The notes: generated from the sequence alone by a model not told the origin. A DNA stretch of 62,724 nt from Mucilaginibacter sp. (GCA_028288285.1 JAQBNZ010000155.1:1-62724), one strand, 5' to 3'. Shown: positions 52,211-61,489, numbered from the stretch's first letter. A program made the numbers and translations.

Positions 52211-53449
52211 ATGAAAAGAGTTGTAGTTACCGGCATGGGAGTTGTTGCCGCGTCAGGAAATGATGTTGCCAGTTTTTGGAATAATATTGTCGAAGGAAAT
52301 AGTCCGGCTAAAGCCATTACCCGTTTTAACGCTGAAAAGTTTAAAACCCGCTTTGCCACACAAATAGTTGATTTTAATGCCGCTCAATACCTGGATAGGC
52401 ATGAAATAAAACGTAGCGACTTGTATACTCAGTATGCACTTGTAGCAGCTATACAGGCCATTAAAGATTCAGGGTTTGATATGCATACCATGTCGCCGTT
52501 TGATGTTGGGGTAATTTTTGGTAGTGCCCATGGTGGTATGGAAACGTTTGAGCAGCAATATAAAGAATATGCCGCATCTGGCTTTGAGCCTCATTTTAAC
52601 CCATTTTTTATACCTAAAACATTGGTTAATATGGCTGCAGGTGTAATCTCTATTAAATTTGGGTTTATGGGGGTGAACTTCTCAACGGCTTCGGCTTGTG
52701 CAAGTGCTAATACCGCTATAATGGATGCATTTAACTATATTAGATTTGGTAAAGCAAAAATCATTATAACCGGTGGTTCTGATGCGCCTATTAGTGAGGC
52801 ATCAATTGGAGGTTATAATTCATTAAAAGCATTATCAACCCGTAATAATGACCCAACAAAGGCTTCGCGGCCGTTTGATGTGGAACGTGATGGTTTTGTA
52901 ATGGGCGAAGGCGCCGGTGTACTGGTGTTAGAAGAATATGAACATGCAAAAGCAAGGGGAGCACATATTTATGCCGAAGTAGGAGGCGCTGCCATGACAT
53001 CAGATGCTTATCACATAACTGCTACCCATCCGGAAGGTAAAGGCGCCATTAGGGGTATGAAATTAGCGCTGGAAGATGCAGGATTAAATGCAACCGATAT
53101 TGATTATGTAAATGCACATGCTACATCAACACCGGTTGGTGATATCAGTGAATCAAAGGCGATAAAGGCAGTATTTGATGGTCATGATGGATTGCATATA
53201 AGTGCTACAAAATCTGTAACCGGCCATTTGTTGGGTGCTGCAGGTGCGATAGAAGCTATTATATCAATAAAAACGATAAATGATGGAATTATACCTGCAA
53301 CCATCAATACTACAACCATTGATCCTGAAATTCCGCAAGGGTTAAACATTGTTATAAAAGAAGCCATTAATAAAAAAGTTAATGCCGCTTTAAGCAATAC
53401 ATTTGGTTTCGGCGGGCACAACGGAATAGTAATATTTAAAAATATATAA
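52211..53449 (+). CDS. fabF: Beta-ketoacyl-ACP synthase II-like
   Basis: Fatty-acid chain condensing enzyme. Thiolase-fold features are the active-site Cys163 (FSTASACASANTAIMD), His in NAHATSTPVGDISES and His in SVTGHLLGAAGAIEA. The C-terminus is NTFGFGGHNGIVIF. Length 412 aa is normal. It lies next to a DUF1456 gene and not beside acpP or other fab genes, so it may be an additional, specialised copy (for example for branched-chain or sphingolipid-linked acyl chains). Start at ATG 52211; a TTG three bases upstream is not needed. Confidence 0.9.
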   Translation: MKRVVVTGMGVVAASGNDVASFWNNIVEGNSPAKAITRFNAEKFKTRFATQIVDFNAAQYLDRHEIKRSDLYTQYALVAAIQAIKDSGFDMHTMSPFDVGVIFGSAHGGMETFEQQYKEYAASGFEPHFNPFFIPKTLVNMAAGVISIKFGFMGVNFSTASACASANTAIMDAFNYIRFGKAKIIITGGSDAPISEASIGGYNSLKALSTRNNDPTKASRPFDVERDGFVMGEGAGVLVLEEYEHAKARGAHIYAEVGGAAMTSDAYHITATHPEGKGAIRGMKLALEDAGLNATDIDYVNAHATSTPVGDISESKAIKAVFDGHDGLHISATKSVTGHLLGAAGAIEAIISIKTINDGIIPATINTTTIDPEIPQGLNIVIKEAINKKVNAALSNTFGFGGHNGIVIFKNI

Positions 53450-53460
53450 CCAGGTAAGCT

Positions 53461-53709
53461 ATGAGTAATAATGATGTTATGAAAAAGCTTCGGGTGGCAT
53501 TGCAGCTGCGCGATGACGATATTATTGAAATATTAAAACTGGCCAACTTCCGTACAACCAAAACGGAATTAAGCGCTATTTTCCGCAAAGAAGATCATCC
53601 CAATTATCAGCCTTGTAAAGACCAGTTATTGCGCAACTTTTTAAACGGATTAGTTATTTATAAACGTGGCCCAATGCCTAAAAAAGAAAAGGAAGATCCG
53701 CAAGATTAG
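53461..53709 (+). CDS. DUF1456 family protein (single-repeat form)
   Basis: 82 aa. MSNNDVMKKLRVALQLRDDD and LSAIFRKEDHPNYQPCKDQLLRNFLNGLV fit the YehS-like DUF1456 repeat. Enterobacterial members have two repeats (about 150 aa), and this protein has only one. The tail (KRGPMPKKEKEDPQD) is charged. Its stop overlaps the convergent CAP-gene stop by 4 bp. Function unknown. Confidence 0.8.
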   Translation: MSNNDVMKKLRVALQLRDDDIIEILKLANFRTTKTELSAIFRKEDHPNYQPCKDQLLRNFLNGLVIYKRGPMPKKEKEDPQD

Positions 53710-54278
53710 TGCCTTACGGGGTCCTGTTGTATTAGTTTGTATTTACCGCTTTTTATAAGCCTTTGCTGCTCGGTAGAGAATGATTCGCGGCCGCCAAAAT
53801 CTTGTACCCAGTAAGTGTTGTACTCGGCAACGCCAACTTCTTTAAAGCCTGGGTTCATCAGATTTTTGCAGTGGCCCTCGCTTTTATACCAGCCGGTCAT
53901 AACTTCATTAATACTTGTTTGCCCAAAGGCAATATTTTCGCCTGCCATAAAACTTTTAAATCCCTTAAATAAATATCCTGCGGTAACAATGCGGGTTTCC
54001 ATAGTGCGGCCGTCTTTGCTGGTGTGGCTAAAGTAGTTGTGTTTGGCCATATCTTTGGCGTGGCCCTGTGCAGATTTCTCCAGATCGTTGTTCCAAACCA
54101 TGGGAGCGGCAGGAGGCATATAGGTATTGCCGCAAGTGCATCCTTTTGTGCGTGTTTTGTTTATCAGCTCTAAAAATTGCTGTTTAAAGCTTGTATAATC
54201 ATCAGGATTATTATATGTAAAGCTGCCTGTAAATAGTACAATAAACAGGAGCGAAATACCTAAAAAAAATATTTTCAT
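53706..54278 (-). CDS. CAP/SCP-domain secreted protein
   Basis: 190 aa with an N-terminal signal (FLGISLLFIVLFTGSF). The SCP/PR1 core includes AAPMVWNNDLEKSAQGHAKDMAKHNYFSHTSKDGRTMETRI, FMAGENIAFGQT, VMTGWYKSEGHCKNLMNPGFKEVGVA, and YWVQDFGG. The His of HTS, the Glu of GENIA and the His of SEGHC match the usual cavity residues. Secreted, role unknown. Gene tails overlap with DUF1456. Confidence 0.88.
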   Translation of the reverse strand: MKIFFLGISLLFIVLFTGSFTYNNPDDYTSFKQQFLELINKTRTKGCTCGNTYMPPAAPMVWNNDLEKSAQGHAKDMAKHNYFSHTSKDGRTMETRIVTAGYLFKGFKSFMAGENIAFGQTSINEVMTGWYKSEGHCKNLMNPGFKEVGVAEYNTYWVQDFGGRESFSTEQQRLIKSGKYKLIQQDPVRH

Positions 54279-54319
54279 GTTGAGGTGTTTGACATCATAA
54301 TTTGCCGGTGGTTTAACGT

Positions 54320-54352
54320 AAAAAAGATCATCTTATTGGGATGATCTTTTTT
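54320..54352. terminator. Terminator between CAP and TPR genes
   Basis: A perfect 13-bp stem (54320-54332 with 54340-54352), A-run on one side and T-run on the other, 7-nt loop TTATTGG. It serves the minus-strand TPR gene ending at 54405. Confidence 0.92.
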
Positions 54353-54404
54353 GCGTAATATATAAGCAATTGAGTTGTATCGCTGTTAATACATTATATT
54401 ATAA

Positions 54405-55172
54405 TTATATAGATGCCAACCTTTTGGTAGAAGTTGTTTTGTTGCTTTTTTTAGTACTTGCAGAAATCTTCTTTTTTACAACAGGAGTTACCTTTTTAGA
54501 TTGTGCAGAGTCATGATTGGTTTGCATTGCAATTAATTTTAACTCATCATCATGCTTAATATTTTCGTTAATCTCTGCTACTCTTTTTGAAGCAAGGTCG
54601 CCTTTTTCGTAATCTTTCATCCTGTTGTATAAAAAAGAGAAATTTTGCTGTACCAAGGCTTCAAGATTAGACATTTTATTTTTTGTAGATAAAGCTAATG
54701 CTTCATTCAGATCGCGCATGGCCAACTTATAGTCCTTATTATCCATCTTAACACCAGATAATTTTACAAGCGATGTAATGACATTAAATATATCATGCTT
54801 GCTGCGCGATATTTTATTAGATTGTAATAAGAACCATTTTGCCTGACTGTATTTTTTTTGAGATTGATAAACCTTTGCCAGGTAATCAAAACAGGTTCTC
54901 ATACCTAAAGTATCCGCATAATAACTGTAATTGTGCAGTGCCAGCATTGTATAATTAAGCGCTTCGCTCTGATAGTATCGTTTTACGCCACTATGTTTTA
55001 TAGTATCGTATTGTAAATATTGAGCGGCTATTTGTTTATAAATATTGCCTTTCAAAGAATCAATAGTAGTAAGTTGCAGCTTGGTTTTTAAGCTATCAAG
55101 ATCATGCGTATCAGCAAATAGTTTGGATGCAGCTAATAAAATGAATAAGGCAAGAGTAAATATTTTTTTCAT
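54405..55172 (-). CDS. Secreted TPR-like protein
   Basis: 255 aa, with a clear signal peptide (MKKIFTLALFILLAASKLFA). The mature part is helical with tetratricopeptide-like repeats (AKVYQSQKKYSQAKWFLLQ, DNKDYKLAMRDLNEALALS, LYNRMKDYEKGDLASKRVA). The C-terminus is Lys/Ser/Thr-rich and unstructured (SKKVTPVVKKKISASTKK). No HTH or kinase domain is attached. It probably works in protein-protein contacts in the periplasm. A 226-bp gap without a gene separates it from the lipid cluster upstream. Confidence 0.65.
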   Translation of the reverse strand: MKKIFTLALFILLAASKLFADTHDLDSLKTKLQLTTIDSLKGNIYKQIAAQYLQYDTIKHSGVKRYYQSEALNYTMLALHNYSYYADTLGMRTCFDYLAKVYQSQKKYSQAKWFLLQSNKISRSKHDIFNVITSLVKLSGVKMDNKDYKLAMRDLNEALALSTKNKMSNLEALVQQNFSFLYNRMKDYEKGDLASKRVAEINENIKHDDELKLIAMQTNHDSAQSKKVTPVVKKKISASTKKSNKTTSTKRLASI

Positions 55173-55398
55173 CTGAACACAGATTACGTTGTATTATTAT
55201 ATGTATTCAAATTACATGCCTGTTTTAATTGTGAATCATCACAGGTTAGTAATTATGAGATATAACTAACTTTTATAGGTCGATAATTAAATCATGTGCA
55301 TAAAAGATGCGAAATATATAAATATTTACATATTTCACTTATTAATATAATCAATACCAGTATACTAAAGTATACATAATATTGGTAACTAACACTAT

Positions 55399-56337
55399 TT
55401 ATTGGATGATCTGCTCGTATCGTAAGAGAAACTTGTTTAACAGCGCAGATGATGAAAGGGTAATATTAAATAAAGTAATACCTAAAACAGCACAAATAAT
55501 ACCCGCAAGCACATCTAATATATAATGATGACTGGCATATACTGCAGTAAACCATATACCTGCCATTACTACCGCAAAAAACAAATTAATAACACCCAGT
55601 CTGTTTTTAATACCGTAATACAGTACAATTAATGGGTAGGATGAATGCAACGACGGCATAGCAGCAAATACATTAGAGCCTTTTGAGTATATAGCTTTAA
55701 ACAGGGTTATATTAAAGTATTTATCAAAACGGGCAAGTCCGGCCATATTCCCTTGCGTTAACGGCTGGAATTTAAAGCCGTGTAATTGTATGTACCAGGG
55801 TGGTGCGGCAGGATAGGCGTAATAAACAATAAAGCCCAGCAGGTTAACCAGCACAAAAGTTAAAGCAAAGCGTAAAAATTGCTGTTTATTTCGATAAAAA
55901 AGGTAAGCGGCAAAGGCCAGTGGTACTGGTACCCAGCATAAATAAAACAAACCGGAAAAAACATCAACCAAACTGGTCCTTTTCAAATAAAGGTATTCAT
56001 TAGGTGTAAGCACGCTGTTGTTAATATTAATACCAAATAATTTTTTTTCAGCATAATAAAGCTCGCCTATAGCTACATCATTATAATTATAATTAGGGAA
56101 TGCCTTCATGTAATCAAAAATGATCCAATAAACAATAAAGATAGAGAAGCCAAGTATAAACCTGCGTGTAGTACCTGTTGCGTAAAAACACAGATTGAAG
56201 ATACCCAGTAGAACCAATTGGTCTGATTTATAACCTACCAGAAAATATGAAAAAAGTAAGTAGGCGACTGATATAGCAGAAACAATACTTATATTTTTTG
56301 CATTGATCTGTATATCATCATTACCATCATTAGCCAT
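55399..56337 (-). CDS. Aur1/PAP2-like inositol-phosphorylceramide synthase candidate
   Basis: 312 aa with six TM segments. YYAYPAAPPWYIQLHGF matches the YPxAPPWY segment of Aur1-type enzymes. The PAP2-like catalytic motifs are AMPSLHSSYP (226-235, His231) and YASHHYILDVLAG (267-279, His271, Asp275). Fungal Aur1 transfers phosphoinositol from phosphatidylinositol to ceramide, and a Bacteroides homologue does so too. The CDP-alcohol phosphatidyltransferase, DUF4833 and FA2H-like genes beside it support this role. The start overlaps the upstream hydroxylase stop by 8 bp. Confidence 0.8.
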   Translation of the reverse strand: MANDGNDDIQINAKNISIVSAISVAYLLFSYFLVGYKSDQLVLLGIFNLCFYATGTTRRFILGFSIFIVYWIIFDYMKAFPNYNYNDVAIGELYYAEKKLFGININNSVLTPNEYLYLKRTSLVDVFSGLFYLCWVPVPLAFAAYLFYRNKQQFLRFALTFVLVNLLGFIVYYAYPAAPPWYIQLHGFKFQPLTQGNMAGLARFDKYFNITLFKAIYSKGSNVFAAMPSLHSSYPLIVLYYGIKNRLGVINLFFAVVMAGIWFTAVYASHHYILDVLAGIICAVLGITLFNITLSSSALLNKFLLRYEQIIQ

Positions 56338-56956
56338 TCTGCTTTTTAATGAAATCTGAATTAAAAATCTTGTCCCACAAAGGTGAGCTTACGCCATAGC
56401 CCTTTGTGGGATCCTGGTAATGATGCAGCATATGGTGCTGTTTAATGCTTTTCCAAAAACTGCCTTTAAAATTAAAGTGATGAATGGCATAGTGTGATAT
56501 GTCATATACCAGATAACCTAAAATAAAGCCTGGGAAAAAACCGAAAATATAGTTGGCAGGTAATAATGCATCAAACAAAAAGTAAAAGCCGGTAGCTAAT
56601 GGTATACTTGCCGATGGCGGCATTACTAAACGCATTGCATCGCTCGGGTAATCATGATGTACCCCATGGAATATAAAATGCAAACGCAATGCCCATTTTT
56701 GTTTAGGTACAAAATGGAACACAAAACGGTGCATAATGTATTCGGTAAGTGTCCATACCAAAAGCCCGAATAAGAAAAGCCCGATGTAATTAAGCGCGCC
56801 AATTTGCTTATCATAAGCAAAGTAGCTGCAAACCAAAATAACCGGTACAAAAAGTATTATAGGTACAAAGTAATGCACCTTTGATAAACTTTCTAAAAAG
56901 CTATTTTTAAACATTCTCACAGATTCTTGTGAGTTAGAAACAAAATTCTTTGCCAT
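56330..56956 (-). CDS. FA2H/Scs7-like fatty-acid (ceramide) hydroxylase
   Basis: 208 aa, a di-iron membrane oxygenase of the sterol-desaturase superfamily with about four TM helices. Its histidine clusters are MHRFVFHF (76, 81), HFIFHGVHHDYP (93, 97, 100, 101), HYAIHHF (155, 159, 160) and HHMLHHY (174-179). The motif RLVMPPSAS and ending YGVSSPLWDKIF match the Scs7/FA2H branch that 2-hydroxylates the acyl chain of ceramide. It overlaps the Aur1-like gene by 8 bp, and the DUF4833 gene lies just upstream. Confidence 0.82.
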   Translation of the reverse strand: MAKNFVSNSQESVRMFKNSFLESLSKVHYFVPIILFVPVILVCSYFAYDKQIGALNYIGLFLFGLLVWTLTEYIMHRFVFHFVPKQKWALRLHFIFHGVHHDYPSDAMRLVMPPSASIPLATGFYFLFDALLPANYIFGFFPGFILGYLVYDISHYAIHHFNFKGSFWKSIKQHHMLHHYQDPTKGYGVSSPLWDKIFNSDFIKKQNG

Positions 56957-56962
56957 AGTTAC

Positions 56963-57571
56963 TTAGGGTTTAAAACGTTCTGTAATTTCTTTTCCTGTTA
57001 CAGGGTCTATCCCTTTCAATTCCACATAAATTACATTTGGCAACCAAAACGAACCGCCCTCTATCTTAATAAACACGTAGTTAAGCATTGTTTGCTTTTG
57101 CGTTATAGATGCGAAGATATGATATTTTCCGTCTGCTCCCTTCATTAAAGTAAGCGGAAATTTTTTGTATGACACAAATCTGATATCATACCTATCATCA
57201 CCTAAAGGTTTTGTTATTAAACCATATGCAAATTTACGTTGAATATAATTTAATTCCTCTTTTTGTCCTTTCTCATTATACCTTATCCAATACGCGTGTA
57301 CAGGCGTTTCTGTATCAGGTTTGCCGGTTTTTTTATCAATATTGAGGTCATATATCAATGTATTGATATTTGCTGTACGCTGAATATAAAAAAGCCTGTT
57401 ATGGTCTGCTGGCGGTACAGGAAACACAGGTGACTTTATATGTTTCTTATGCGCTGCGCTATCAGCACCGGTAATTTTATTAGAACTATTAAGGTTTACA
57501 GCAGCACTAAGTGGTAGCGTGAAATTAATAAACAGGAATAGGAATGTCAGTTTAATAGGGGTATTATTCAT
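56963..57571 (-). CDS. DUF4833 family secreted protein
   Basis: 202 aa from ATG 57571 (MNNTPIKLTFLFLFINFTLP). It has a signal peptide and then SPVFPVPPADHNRLFYIQR, LIYDLNIDKKTGKPDTETPV, HAYWIRYNEKGQKEELNYIQ, and KFAYGLI. This is the typical DUF4833 pattern (NRLFYIQR, YWIRY, AYG). The function is unknown. The start codon overlaps the upstream phosphatidyltransferase stop by 8 bp, so it is co-translated in the inositol-lipid operon and may handle the lipid in the periplasm. Confidence 0.85.
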   Translation of the reverse strand: MNNTPIKLTFLFLFINFTLPLSAAVNLNSSNKITGADSAAHKKHIKSPVFPVPPADHNRLFYIQRTANINTLIYDLNIDKKTGKPDTETPVHAYWIRYNEKGQKEELNYIQRKFAYGLITKPLGDDRYDIRFVSYKKFPLTLMKGADGKYHIFASITQKQTMLNYVFIKIEGGSFWLPNVIYVELKGIDPVTGKEITERFKP

Positions 57572-58280
57572 CTTCGTTCTCTGATAATGCTTTTTTTGCA
57601 TCCATCAGTCTTTTAAAAGCAGTTAAGTTTGTTAATACGGCAAGTATGGCAATAGGAAAAGTGAATATTGACATGGTTTCAAACACATGATATTTAATAC
57701 CAGGTATGTATAGTTTATAATCGCCACCAATATAGGTAGAAGCAACACCGCATGCTATTGCAAAAACGCCAATTGTAACCACACGCTCGGGCCTTTGCAT
57801 TAAACCGCCTTTACTTTCGGCGCCTAAACCTTCGGCACGGGCACGTACATAGCTTACCATCATGGAACCTATTAAAGCGATGAATGCAAATATCGAACTT
57901 AAAAAATAATGGTGTGCAACCAGGTAATAGCAAATGCCCAGGAACATGATCAGTTCGCTGTAACGGTCAAGTACCGAATCATACAAGGCGCCAAAAACCG
58001 ATTTCATATTACCTAAACGGGCTACCTGCCCGTCAAGCATATCAAATAAGCCGGCAAACAGTATTAAGCCACCAGCCCAGCCTATATAGGTAAGATCTGC
58101 ACGGTCACCGTCTTCACCACCAATTATAAATATGGCCGCTACACCTACGTTTAAAATAAAGCCGATAGAAGTTACAGCATTTGGCGTTAACCCCAGCTTT
58201 ATAAGCAGTTTAACAAATGGATCAATAATTTTATATATCCTAAGCTGTAAGCTTGTACGTAGTGAAGTTTGCTGTTCCAT
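57564..58280 (-). CDS. CDP-alcohol phosphatidyltransferase, candidate phosphatidylinositol-phosphate synthase
   Basis: 239 aa from ATG 58280. The family motif D(x)2DG(x)2AR(x)8G(x)3D(x)3D is complete at Asp80, Asp83, Gly84, Ala87, Arg88, Gly97, Asp101 and Asp105, followed by RYSE. Six TM helices are predicted. It transfers a phosphatidyl group from CDP-diacylglycerol to an alcohol. In a cluster with inositol-3-phosphate synthase and an Aur1-like gene, inositol-3-phosphate is the probable acceptor, as for the Bacteroides enzyme. PgsA-type activity cannot be excluded from sequence alone. Confidence 0.8.
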   Translation of the reverse strand: MEQQTSLRTSLQLRIYKIIDPFVKLLIKLGLTPNAVTSIGFILNVGVAAIFIIGGEDGDRADLTYIGWAGGLILFAGLFDMLDGQVARLGNMKSVFGALYDSVLDRYSELIMFLGICYYLVAHHYFLSSIFAFIALIGSMMVSYVRARAEGLGAESKGGLMQRPERVVTIGVFAIACGVASTYIGGDYKLYIPGIKYHVFETMSIFTFPIAILAVLTNLTAFKRLMDAKKALSENEDE

Positions 58281-58310
58281 TAACAATAAAAATAATTAAA
58301 ATTACACATA

Positions 58311-60857
58311 TTAAAAATCAAATTTCACCCTCGTACGCACGCCCCATTCTGCAATACCGGGATGATCCAGATAGGTAAACCTCTTTACCACATCAACCCT
58401 TATAAACTTAAAAATGTTTTCAATACCAAAACTTCCTTCAACATATGCTTTATTACCCAGGGCATAGGTAATTGGTGCACCGTTTTCATCAACAGGGTAC
58501 TGATATAAATTAGGGTGTATTGAAGGGTTATTTTTATCACTTACACCACCATATAACACTTTAACAGAAGCGGTTTCACGCCATTTTAATTTCTTAAACA
58601 AGGGCACTTTATTAAAAAAGAAACCCCCAAAATGCTGGTCTAAATTAAAGCTTACTGATTTGTCACTTACAAACTCTAAAAAGTTCATTAAATTGTACGA
58701 GTCTATAACGTAAGCATAGGTTTGGTTAGCGCGGTGAATGTTAAGCAGGGGATAAGGTACCTGCCCAAATATTTTGCCAGCTTCGGCTGTAAAGTCTCCA
58801 AAGCCAAATGGTGCTACATAAAAGCGTTTATCAATACGTGCAGTTAAGTTTTGATAATTATACTCGCCGTCTAAAACGTTTTTTAACCCCGTTGTAAATT
58901 CCAACGAAATTTTAGGGTATTTATTTATAATAGGTGTACGGAATAACTTACCCTGATAATATTGCTCATTGGGGGCATACCTCAGTTCTATAGAAGCCTC
59001 TGTAGTAGTTAGGTGATTAAATATGTTGCTTTGGCTACTTATAAAAGGGTATAAGCTGCCTGTAGGTGTTTGCGTTGTTTTTTTTAAGCCCAACTTGTAT
59101 GAGAAATGATTTTCATACTCACTTACATAATCTAATCGGTAAATGTCATTATAAAGGTATTTATCATTTCTGCCTCGTTTAAAGGATAGTAAAAAGTTGT
59201 CTTCCTTTATAAATTGCAGTTCCTGGCCGGGTATTTTAGTATCTCGTTGAAAGCTTGCCCTTATGTAATGCTGCGGAAACCTGTAAATGCTTTTATTGTT
59301 TAAAGAATATGTACCGGCTATAAAATATTTCCAGCGATCATCTTTAAAACCATAGGCGCCATAACCCTCCAGAAAATAGCGTTTACTGAAGTTAGTAGTT
59401 GTGCGCGCACCTAAGCGCAGCCTAAACCCTTCTACAGGGTTAAAACTGTAAAAGGTACTGGCTGGCCCAACTTCAAATTTTCCAAAGTCTTTAAAACCGG
59501 CAAACAGCAGGTTAACAATATCAGCAGTACGCCTGAATGATCGCATATGAACAAGGCTGTCAATATTTTTATAAGTTTTTGCCTCGGCCTGGGTAAGTGT
59601 GTCTAAACGATTCGCTGCCCAAAAGCTCTCCGGGCGGTTTTTAACTTCTTCATCTTCAACCTCTGGCGGGGCTATATAGGTAGTATCAGGATGTGGCTTG
59701 TTTAGAATATAATTTTTAAAAGTTAAAGTGCGTGAGCCAAATAAGCCGCCCTTGCGCTTAGCGGATATGCCAAAATCTGCAAAGGTGTTACTTTTACTAA
59801 GGTGATAGCGGCCATCAGGGTTTTGTTCAAAGGTCTGATCAACGTGCATGCTGCGCACAAAGTTAACGTTGATGTTTTTGTTAATAGTGAGGCCAGCTTT
59901 TTGTACAGCATAATTACCATCAAGGGTAATATAAATTTCGCCCTCAAAAAGTATATCGTTAGTATTGCGTGGCGTAAAACTAAGCTGAACAAGTTTTTGA
60001 CCATTGTCAAGAGCCACGGTATCTGTAATAAAAAACTTGTAATAAGTTGGGGCGCTGTTAGCAATAGGGCTTAAAAACTGCCTGCCCAAAAGCATAATGC
60101 TATTATCATAAATATCAATTTTAGCATATAGATGTTTAAAATACTGGCCTATGCCTTCAGTATCAAAACCCGGTCCAAAATCAACCGATTTTTCTCCAAG
60201 TAAAATGTTTCTGGTTGCCTCGGGGTTTTTACGATAATAGACCTGTGAAAGCCTTTCTTTCAAAAAGATAGGCAAAAGGGTTGTTCCCGGGTAAGTTACC
60301 GTGTCTTTATTTTCAAATACAAATTTGTATTTTCTAAAAAGTTTTTTGTCAGCTACTTTATCAGATAAGTTGCTCAACGAAAACTGCATCTTATCATATT
60401 CCTTATACTCAACGTACTGATAGCTTTCGGGACGGTTCTTATCCTTATTGGCAATAACCTTACGTATTAGCTCAACCGCTGGGTTATTATTAACATATTT
60501 AGGCTTTTTTTTTGTTTTAACTAAAACTTCGTTTAGCTGCTTTGATGTAGGGGTCATCCTTACATTTATAACTTGCTCCTTACCTGGTACTACAGTTAAA
60601 ATGACATCTTTAAAGCCAATGTATGACACTTTAATTTGACTATAAGGCTTTGTAGAGCGGATAGAATAAAATCCCTGGTTATTAGTTGTAACTCCAATAG
60701 TGCTGCCTATAAAGGCTACTGATACAAATGGTAGGGCCTGTTTATTACTACCATCTGTTATACTACCGGTTACAACAGTATTTTGTGCAAATAAGGAGCT
60801 GCTTACAAATAATAATAATATAAATAATAAGTGCTTATAAGATGCTTCCAAATTCAT
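58311..60857 (-). CDS. DUF5686/carboxypeptidase-regulatory-like outer-membrane protein
   Basis: 848 aa. A signal peptide (residues about 1-24, ending SSSLFAQ) is followed by a CarboxypepD-regulatory beta-sandwich (TGSITDGSNKQALPFVSV...SYIGFKDVILTV, about 30-95). Then comes the DUF5686 region, a predicted outer-membrane beta-barrel with alternating strands up to the C-terminal Phe (VRTRVKFDF). It lacks a TonB box and plug, so it is not a classic SusC receptor. The role is unknown. It lies between GtrA and the phosphatidyltransferase gene on the same strand. Confidence 0.88.
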   Translation of the reverse strand: MNLEASYKHLLFILLLFVSSSLFAQNTVVTGSITDGSNKQALPFVSVAFIGSTIGVTTNNQGFYSIRSTKPYSQIKVSYIGFKDVILTVVPGKEQVINVRMTPTSKQLNEVLVKTKKKPKYVNNNPAVELIRKVIANKDKNRPESYQYVEYKEYDKMQFSLSNLSDKVADKKLFRKYKFVFENKDTVTYPGTTLLPIFLKERLSQVYYRKNPEATRNILLGEKSVDFGPGFDTEGIGQYFKHLYAKIDIYDNSIMLLGRQFLSPIANSAPTYYKFFITDTVALDNGQKLVQLSFTPRNTNDILFEGEIYITLDGNYAVQKAGLTINKNINVNFVRSMHVDQTFEQNPDGRYHLSKSNTFADFGISAKRKGGLFGSRTLTFKNYILNKPHPDTTYIAPPEVEDEEVKNRPESFWAANRLDTLTQAEAKTYKNIDSLVHMRSFRRTADIVNLLFAGFKDFGKFEVGPASTFYSFNPVEGFRLRLGARTTTNFSKRYFLEGYGAYGFKDDRWKYFIAGTYSLNNKSIYRFPQHYIRASFQRDTKIPGQELQFIKEDNFLLSFKRGRNDKYLYNDIYRLDYVSEYENHFSYKLGLKKTTQTPTGSLYPFISSQSNIFNHLTTTEASIELRYAPNEQYYQGKLFRTPIINKYPKISLEFTTGLKNVLDGEYNYQNLTARIDKRFYVAPFGFGDFTAEAGKIFGQVPYPLLNIHRANQTYAYVIDSYNLMNFLEFVSDKSVSFNLDQHFGGFFFNKVPLFKKLKWRETASVKVLYGGVSDKNNPSIHPNLYQYPVDENGAPITYALGNKAYVEGSFGIENIFKFIRVDVVKRFTYLDHPGIAEWGVRTRVKFDF

Positions 60858-60872
60858 TTAAACTTATTGCAA

Positions 60873-61244
60873 TTATGCAAATACAAACCTTTTTTGCAGG
60901 AAGTAATTATAGCTTACACCTACAGATATTGAAACTAATACTTTTGAAATTATATAGCTTAAACCAGTATAATGTGTTACAAAAAACACACCAGAAGTAT
61001 TAAGTATTGAATTTCCGCCCCATACTACCAGGTATTTTAATACCTGTTGGGGTATGCCTTTTTCTTTACCGTCAAACACCCAAACCCTGCCTAAAACAAA
61101 GTTTAATGCACCGCCAACAATAGTTCCAAGTAGTGTTGCAGTTACGTACCAAAGGTAAAAAAATTCCTTACAGACTACTGTGGTCAAAAAGTCAAATGTC
61201 GATGCTATAAATGATGAAGCCTGAGCTTTAACAAAAGTTGCCAT
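60873..61244 (-). CDS. GtrA-family small membrane protein
   Basis: 123 aa with four TM segments. The family motif is WYVTATLLGTIVGGALNFVLGRVWVF, and it ends FLQKRFVF. GtrA-like proteins are proposed flippases for lipid-linked sugars, or help glycosyltransferases. Start chosen at ATG 61244; the longer frame needs TTG. It lies 15 bp upstream of the DUF5686 start, co-directional, and after the terminator of the inositol-phosphate synthase gene. Confidence 0.85.
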   Translation of the reverse strand: MATFVKAQASSFIASTFDFLTTVVCKEFFYLWYVTATLLGTIVGGALNFVLGRVWVFDGKEKGIPQQVLKYLVVWGGNSILNTSGVFFVTHYTGLSYIISKVLVSISVGVSYNYFLQKRFVFA

Positions 61245-61437
61245 TAGCAATTTTTAAATTATATTACTTGTTAATAGTGAATACTATTGTTAAACCAGTC
61301 TGTTACTACACAATTAGCCAAATAGACTATGTAGGTTAATAAATGTTACTATATATGTAGAAAATACTTCTGTGGTGCAGCAAAACCATTAATATCCCGG
61401 GGGAGAAATTTGTGGGATTGAAAAGTGTATTTCTAAA

Positions 61438-61478
61438 AAAGACCTGTTGCTGCATATGTTATGCGGCAACAGGTCTTT
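61438..61478 (-). terminator. Terminator of the inositol-3-phosphate synthase gene
   Basis: A 13-bp stem AAAGACCTGTTGC (61438-61450) with GCAACAGGTCTTT (61466-61478), with a further GCAT/ATGC inner stem. On the minus strand it is followed by a T-run (complement of A at 61435-61440). It lies 12 bp after the gene's stop, so the synthase is ended before GtrA. Confidence 0.92.
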
Positions 61479-61489
61479 ACTATTTAATA

